From: Parasedimentitalea marina | GTDB lineage: Bacteria; Pseudomonadota; Alphaproteobacteria; Rhodobacterales; Rhodobacteraceae | Direction of reading: 5' to 3' | NCBI RefSeq assembly: GCF_004006175.1 | Contig: NZ_CP033219.1 | Coordinates: forward strand, 1,798,001-1,862,000 | Length of the DNA: 64,000 nt | Shown here: in pieces, positions 62,925-64,000 of the stretch | How the letters are laid out: every line of letters starts with the position of its first letter | Numbering within the stretch: the first letter of the stretch is position 1 | Translations under genes and position numbers: made by a program | Notes under the pieces: model-generated | The model's input: the letters and a program-made list of their open reading frames with translations, nothing else | Told to the model about the DNA's origin: nothing | Database searches by the model: none

Positions 62925-63616
62925 CAGGCGTTCTCCAGTACAGATTTCCAATAGTCGGGATCTGCATATACGGTGGGATCTGTGACCCCAGCCAGATGGA
63001 AGGCCTCGCGCCGTTCCACGCAGGTGCCGCAACGTCCACAGTGTTGTTCGCCACCTTTGTAGCAGGACCAAGTATCTGCAAACGGGGTGTCGTGCTTGGC
63101 ACCTTCGGTTACGATGGCCGACTTGGGAACATGCACAAATGGCGTATAAAGTTTCACATCAGCATAACCATCCAGCGCTTTGGCCTGCATGGCTTCAAAC
63201 GCTTCGGTGAAGTCGGGGCGGCAATCGGGATAGATAAAGTGATCTCCTCCGTGCACCGCAGTGGCAACTGCATCAGCCTGTTTGGCCGCAGCCACGCCAA
63301 AGGCAATGGCCAGCATGATGGCATTGCGGTTGGGAACCACCGTGACCTTCATGGTTTCTTCGGCATAGTGCCCATCTGGCACGTCGACATCATCTGTTAG
63401 GGCGGAGCCGGACAGATGGGCGCCGATATGGCGCATGTCGATCAGGTCAAAGGGGACACCAAGCCGTTTAGCACAGCGTGCGGCAAAGTCGGTTTCTTTG
63501 CTGTGGCGTTGGCCATAATCAAAGGAAATCAGGCCTATCAATTCGTGTTCTGCCGCAACTTTGTGCGCCAGAGAAACCGAATCGAGTCCGCCTGAGCAGA
63601 TAACGATTGTCTTCAT
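62924..63616 (-). CDS. queC: 7-cyano-7-deazaguanine synthase QueC
   Basis: The 230-residue PP-loop ATPase has SGGLDS near the N-terminus, DYGQRHSKE, and the zinc-binding CGRCGTC with an upstream Cys (WSCYKGG). It converts CDG to preQ0 with ATP and ammonia. Start ATG 63616 is the typical MKTIVICSGG start; another in-frame ATG four codons upstream is possible. It leads the que operon. A hairpin lies 40 nt upstream. Confidence 0.95.
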   Translation of the reverse strand: MKTIVICSGGLDSVSLAHKVAAEHELIGLISFDYGQRHSKETDFAARCAKRLGVPFDLIDMRHIGAHLSGSALTDDVDVPDGHYAEETMKVTVVPNRNAIMLAIAFGVAAAKQADAVATAVHGGDHFIYPDCRPDFTEAFEAMQAKALDGYADVKLYTPFVHVPKSAIVTEGAKHDTPFADTWSCYKGGEQHCGRCGTCVERREAFHLAGVTDPTVYADPDYWKSVLENA

Positions 63617-63655
63617 TTTCAGGTCCATGTTTTGTTTGCCGGGTTGGCTACGACC

Positions 63656-63678
63656 GGCGCTCACATTGTGTGAACGCC
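63656..63678 (-). promoter_or_regulatory. Leader hairpin upstream of queC
   Basis: On the minus strand GGCGTTCACA and TGTGAGCGCC pair over ten positions (one U-G) around CAA, 39 nt before the queC start. It may be an operator or a leader structure. It does not match the preQ1-I riboswitch pattern that I can check by eye. Confidence 0.4.
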
Positions 63679-63851
63679 GCGTGTCTAGCAGAAACATTTG
63701 GCAAGGTAAAACGAACTGTTTGTCGGGTGACTGAATTGTTCAAACGTCCGATCTTTGGTGCCTGCTCTGCAAACATCATCAGTGCGGGGGCGGATGGGGA
63801 AGGTGTCTCAGCGCACTTGCTCTTGTCGCGAAGACCCGAAAACCACCCGGT

Positions 63852-64000
63852 TTAACTGCGTGTCTGTTGTGGCGAGACGACGGAGAAGACGTAAGTAGCG
63901 GGCTGGCCTTGGCCATTCGACTCAACCCGCTCCTGCGGCAGTAATGCGTGGAGAACGGACTGTGCAAAGTCGGGATCACTATATGCTGAGCTGGGTACGG
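63852..64000 (-). CDS. C-terminal end of an unknown protein, cut by the window edge
   Basis: A minus-strand frame runs from the window edge without a stop for 48 codons to TAA at 63854-63852. It reads ...VPSSAYSDPDFAQSVLHALL, PQERVESNGQGQPATYVFSV, VSPQQTRS with the codon use of neighbouring genes. No family is recognised. It ends 236 bp before queC. Confidence 0.4.
   Translation of the reverse strand, partial: VPSSAYSDPDFAQSVLHALLPQERVESNGQGQPATYVFSVVSPQQTRS

Noticed and set aside
63616..63700. A preQ1 riboswitch before queC
   Set aside because: Only a simple hairpin is visible; the AGAGGUUCUAGC-like core and A-rich tail of preQ1-I are not seen.
1..64000. CRISPR array, rRNA or tRNA genes
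   Set aside because: No regularly spaced identical repeats and no tRNA-like T-loop/CCA patterns were noticed on either strand by eye; a tRNA search program would settle the latter.

Overview
This window looks like a chromosomal stretch of a marine alphaproteobacterium of the Rhodobacteraceae (Roseobacter group). The inference rests on the mix of families: a Tad/Flp pilus cluster, a fused TRAP-TAXI transporter with its own two-component system, a non-pyrrolysine MttB homologue, many LysR regulators, tyrosine-recombinase remnants of a type common in that family, and a queC-queD-queE-queF operon. GC is moderate to high, with AT-rich exceptions near 0.2-0.8 kb and 6.8-7.7 kb. No rRNA or tRNA gene and no CRISPR array was seen.

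Layout. 0-6 kb: an AT-rich secreted protein, a TetR regulator divergent from an MDR oxidoreductase with twin operator-like palindromes between them, then an SDR and a flavodoxin-fold oxidoreductase divergent from a LysR gene. 6-11.2 kb: an IS3 remnant, an AT-rich methyltransferase-like gene, an AMP-dependent acyl-CoA synthetase divergent from a GcvA-like regulator, and a decayed tyrosine recombinase. 11.6-14.8 kb: a four-gene, translationally coupled operon led by a Tat-exported FAD oxidase. 15.2-16.7 kb: a scrap region with an alpha/beta-hydrolase start, a second IS3 remnant and a prophage tail-fibre (Peptidase S74-type chaperone) remnant.

17.1-27.1 kb, all on minus: a Tad pilus operon (flp, cpaB, tadG-like, two tadE-like, cpaE, cpaF, tadB, tadC, a LuxR regulator, prepilin peptidase). 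It has no outer-membrane secretin (CpaC/RcpA) and no CpaD. 27.6-39.4 kb, also minus: a polysaccharide locus encoding UDP-xylose synthase, GalE, a processive GT2 synthase, two secreted glycoside hydrolases, a Sel1-repeat protein, an ASST-like arylsulfotransferase, a membrane-fused PAPS-type sulfotransferase and a small membrane protein. Read together these suggest a xylose- and/or galactose-containing, probably sulfated, exopolysaccharide made next to an adhesive pilus.

39.8-46.3 kb: a TRAP-TAXI uptake system (substrate-binding protein, intercistronic terminator, fused permease) with a DctB-like kinase and a DctD-like regulator that lacks the sigma-54-contacting GAFTGA loop. A shared palindrome lies upstream of both the binding-protein gene and the kinase gene. 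46.9-48.6 kb and 57.0-59.9 kb hold three proteins I cannot assign, including a convergent pair in which one member starts with a LysM-like domain. 48.9-56.6 kb: LysR-linked catabolic sets (MttB-like/PanE-like/FAH-like; SnoaL-like/VOC). 60-64 kb: a LysR gene, another decayed recombinase, and the preQ0/preQ1 operon of queuosine synthesis.

A degenerate intergenic repeat, in at least six copies, fills most of the gene-free gaps in the accessory parts. All assignments are from reading the sequence; no database search was run.
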